The notes under the pieces: model-generated
Databases searched by the model: none
What the model was told of the DNA's origin: nothing
What the model saw: only the letters and a program-made list of their open reading frames with translations
Made by a program: the position numbers and the translations under genes
Shown: positions 19,193 through 20,346 of the stretch, one piece after another
Position numbering within the stretch: position 1 is the first letter of the stretch
Layout of the letters: every line of letters starts with the position of its first letter
NCBI RefSeq assembly: GCF_001949145.1
Contig: NW_019091870.1
Coordinates: 5,511 to 25,856, forward strand
Direction: 5' to 3'
From: Acanthaster planci
Lineage: Eukaryota > Echinodermata > Asteroidea > Valvatida > Acanthasteridae
Length of the DNA: 20,346 nt

Positions 19193-19520
19193 CAATACAA
19201 AATACAATACAAAACATTATTGTTATCGCAGAAAGAGCCCAGGTTAGAGATTTTACACATTTGTCCCTTTTGGCGTTCCATAGAATGCGATCTGCTCTCG
19301 GCAGCACGTGCTCGACATTTTGCAAGGTCCTGAATATATGCCCTACGCACTGTGAGCTGCCGGCCACATGTTACAGGTAGATATTGAGCCGAATGGGATT
19401 TTCGAGTTCGCAAATATTGTAAGGGGGTTTTCGTCGTTGGCGCTTCCTCTTTGTGAAGAAGTACACCACTTATGCACTTCATGCAGTTGACTTCAATGTT
19501 TTAGCTATCATCTAATGAGC
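19193..19520 (-). mobile_element. Possible 5'-truncated retroelement tail
   Basis: The H5 repeat breaks off at CAGACATGTA and is followed by ACAATACAAAATACAATACA. On the minus strand this is a short tandem TTTTGTATTGTAT tail after AACAATAATG. A simple-repeat 3' tail is common for non-LTR elements. A minus frame at 19482-19159 is open but unrecognised. I saw no target-site duplication. Confidence 0.3.
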
Positions 19521-20346
19521 AATTCATGCTTAACAGTGAAACTTATCTTTTTCTATATGACTCCAGATGGCGCTGTCCACTTTTCTTGGAATCAGGGGAT
19601 TCATGAGTCTTTTGTAGTGACATCTTGCCAGAGAATTTTACCTGTTTTTTCAACTGTTATTCTGTGTTACCAGATTCCTGAGACATTCCATTGTTACAGG
19701 CAATATTTCTCCCCATATTTAGCCACAGTCGTGTAAGTCCAGCTGTTCTTGATGTAATTTTCTCGATATTTTCGTAAGGCAATCTGACTTGTTATTACCA
19801 TCCCAGGGTGTTCCAAGTTACTATTTCATTGATCGCTTGCCATTGTTAAAGTGTTAGATAGTTCTTTAAGTTTGATCTTAGATAACCTTAGATTGCTGAA
19901 TGATATGCTATGACTTTCTAGATTCAAGACATTATAGTATTCCACTGCCTTTATCAGTTTTTAGTGAGTGGGCAATACCTATTTCTTGTCTACAACCCGC
20001 CATTGTTAGGATGGAACGATCCCCATTCCCATGACTCATCGGGATCTATAGATACACGTTCAGTGGTTTAACTGTTTCTCTATTGCTCTTTAGATGCACC
20101 TTGTGATGTTTACAAGAGTTGTGAAGGCTTTCTTGTATTTTTGTTACAGCTTTACCGTGGAACAAAGTCAGTGTGGATACCGGAGCCTGACCTTCGGCCA
20201 TAATTTTTCTTTGTTCTTCGGTTGAACTTTCTGGTTGAAATTAAGTTACCGCCCCCGTCCGGCTACACTTTTATGTAGGCCAGAACAGTAATCTTGATCC
20301 GAAGTAAAGGACTACTCGTTCACTGGTGTCAATTAGACAAACGTAT
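19521..20346. other. No supported gene
   Basis: AT-rich sequence with many acceptor-like TTTNCAG strings (for example at 20149) but no recognisable coding segment or repeat. Confidence 0.4.

Overview
The window is animal genomic DNA: one spliced gene with a GTAAGT donor and a polypyrimidine-AG acceptor, set among relics of several transposon classes. The mix (an L1/Tx1-like LINE, Helitron-like elements built from tandem repeats, a family B DNA polymerase relic, a Crypton-type recombinase relic) suggests a marine invertebrate. I cannot name the species from sequence alone.

Layout. Positions 1-3208 hold the 3' part of a LINE on the + strand: a frameshifted ORF2 C-terminus, then a long 3' UTR with repeated hairpin modules and an AATAAA-bearing end. 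Positions 3216-8680 hold three related repeat elements in a head-to-tail row. Each ends in a hairpin followed by CTCTAG or a close variant, which is what a Helitron 3' end looks like. Each carries roughly 147 bp tandem subunits and palindromes TGACGTCA and GTCACGTGAC. The third element ends exactly where a broken DNA polymerase B reading frame begins (8681-9200), so it appears to have landed in an older Polinton-type element.

The only gene that looks intact is on the minus strand at 10101-11465. I reconstruct two exons: exon 1 encodes a type II membrane anchor, exon 2 a GT77-like (PF03407-type) glycosyltransferase catalytic domain with a DSD motif. The splice phases agree and give 339 residues.

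Positions 12.4-13.25 kb carry the C-terminal end of a Crypton-like tyrosine recombinase with two catalytic residues lost, followed at once by a 29 bp minisatellite whose units are self-complementary. Positions 15123-16311 are a broken copy of an unnamed invertebrate protein family. From 18103 to about 19192 two truncated copies of the Helitron-like repeat lie in the opposite orientation, followed by what may be a 5'-truncated minus-strand retroelement. The remaining stretches (9.3-10.1, 11.5-12.4, 13.3-15.1, 16.3-18.1, 19.5-20.3 kb) show simple repeats but no gene I can support.

Apart from the glycosyltransferase the window is a nested transposon landscape, and its genes do not form a pathway. 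The best leads are the Helitron-like terminus with compensatory hairpin changes, its fixed CRE/E-box spacing, and the two-exon glycosyltransferase model.
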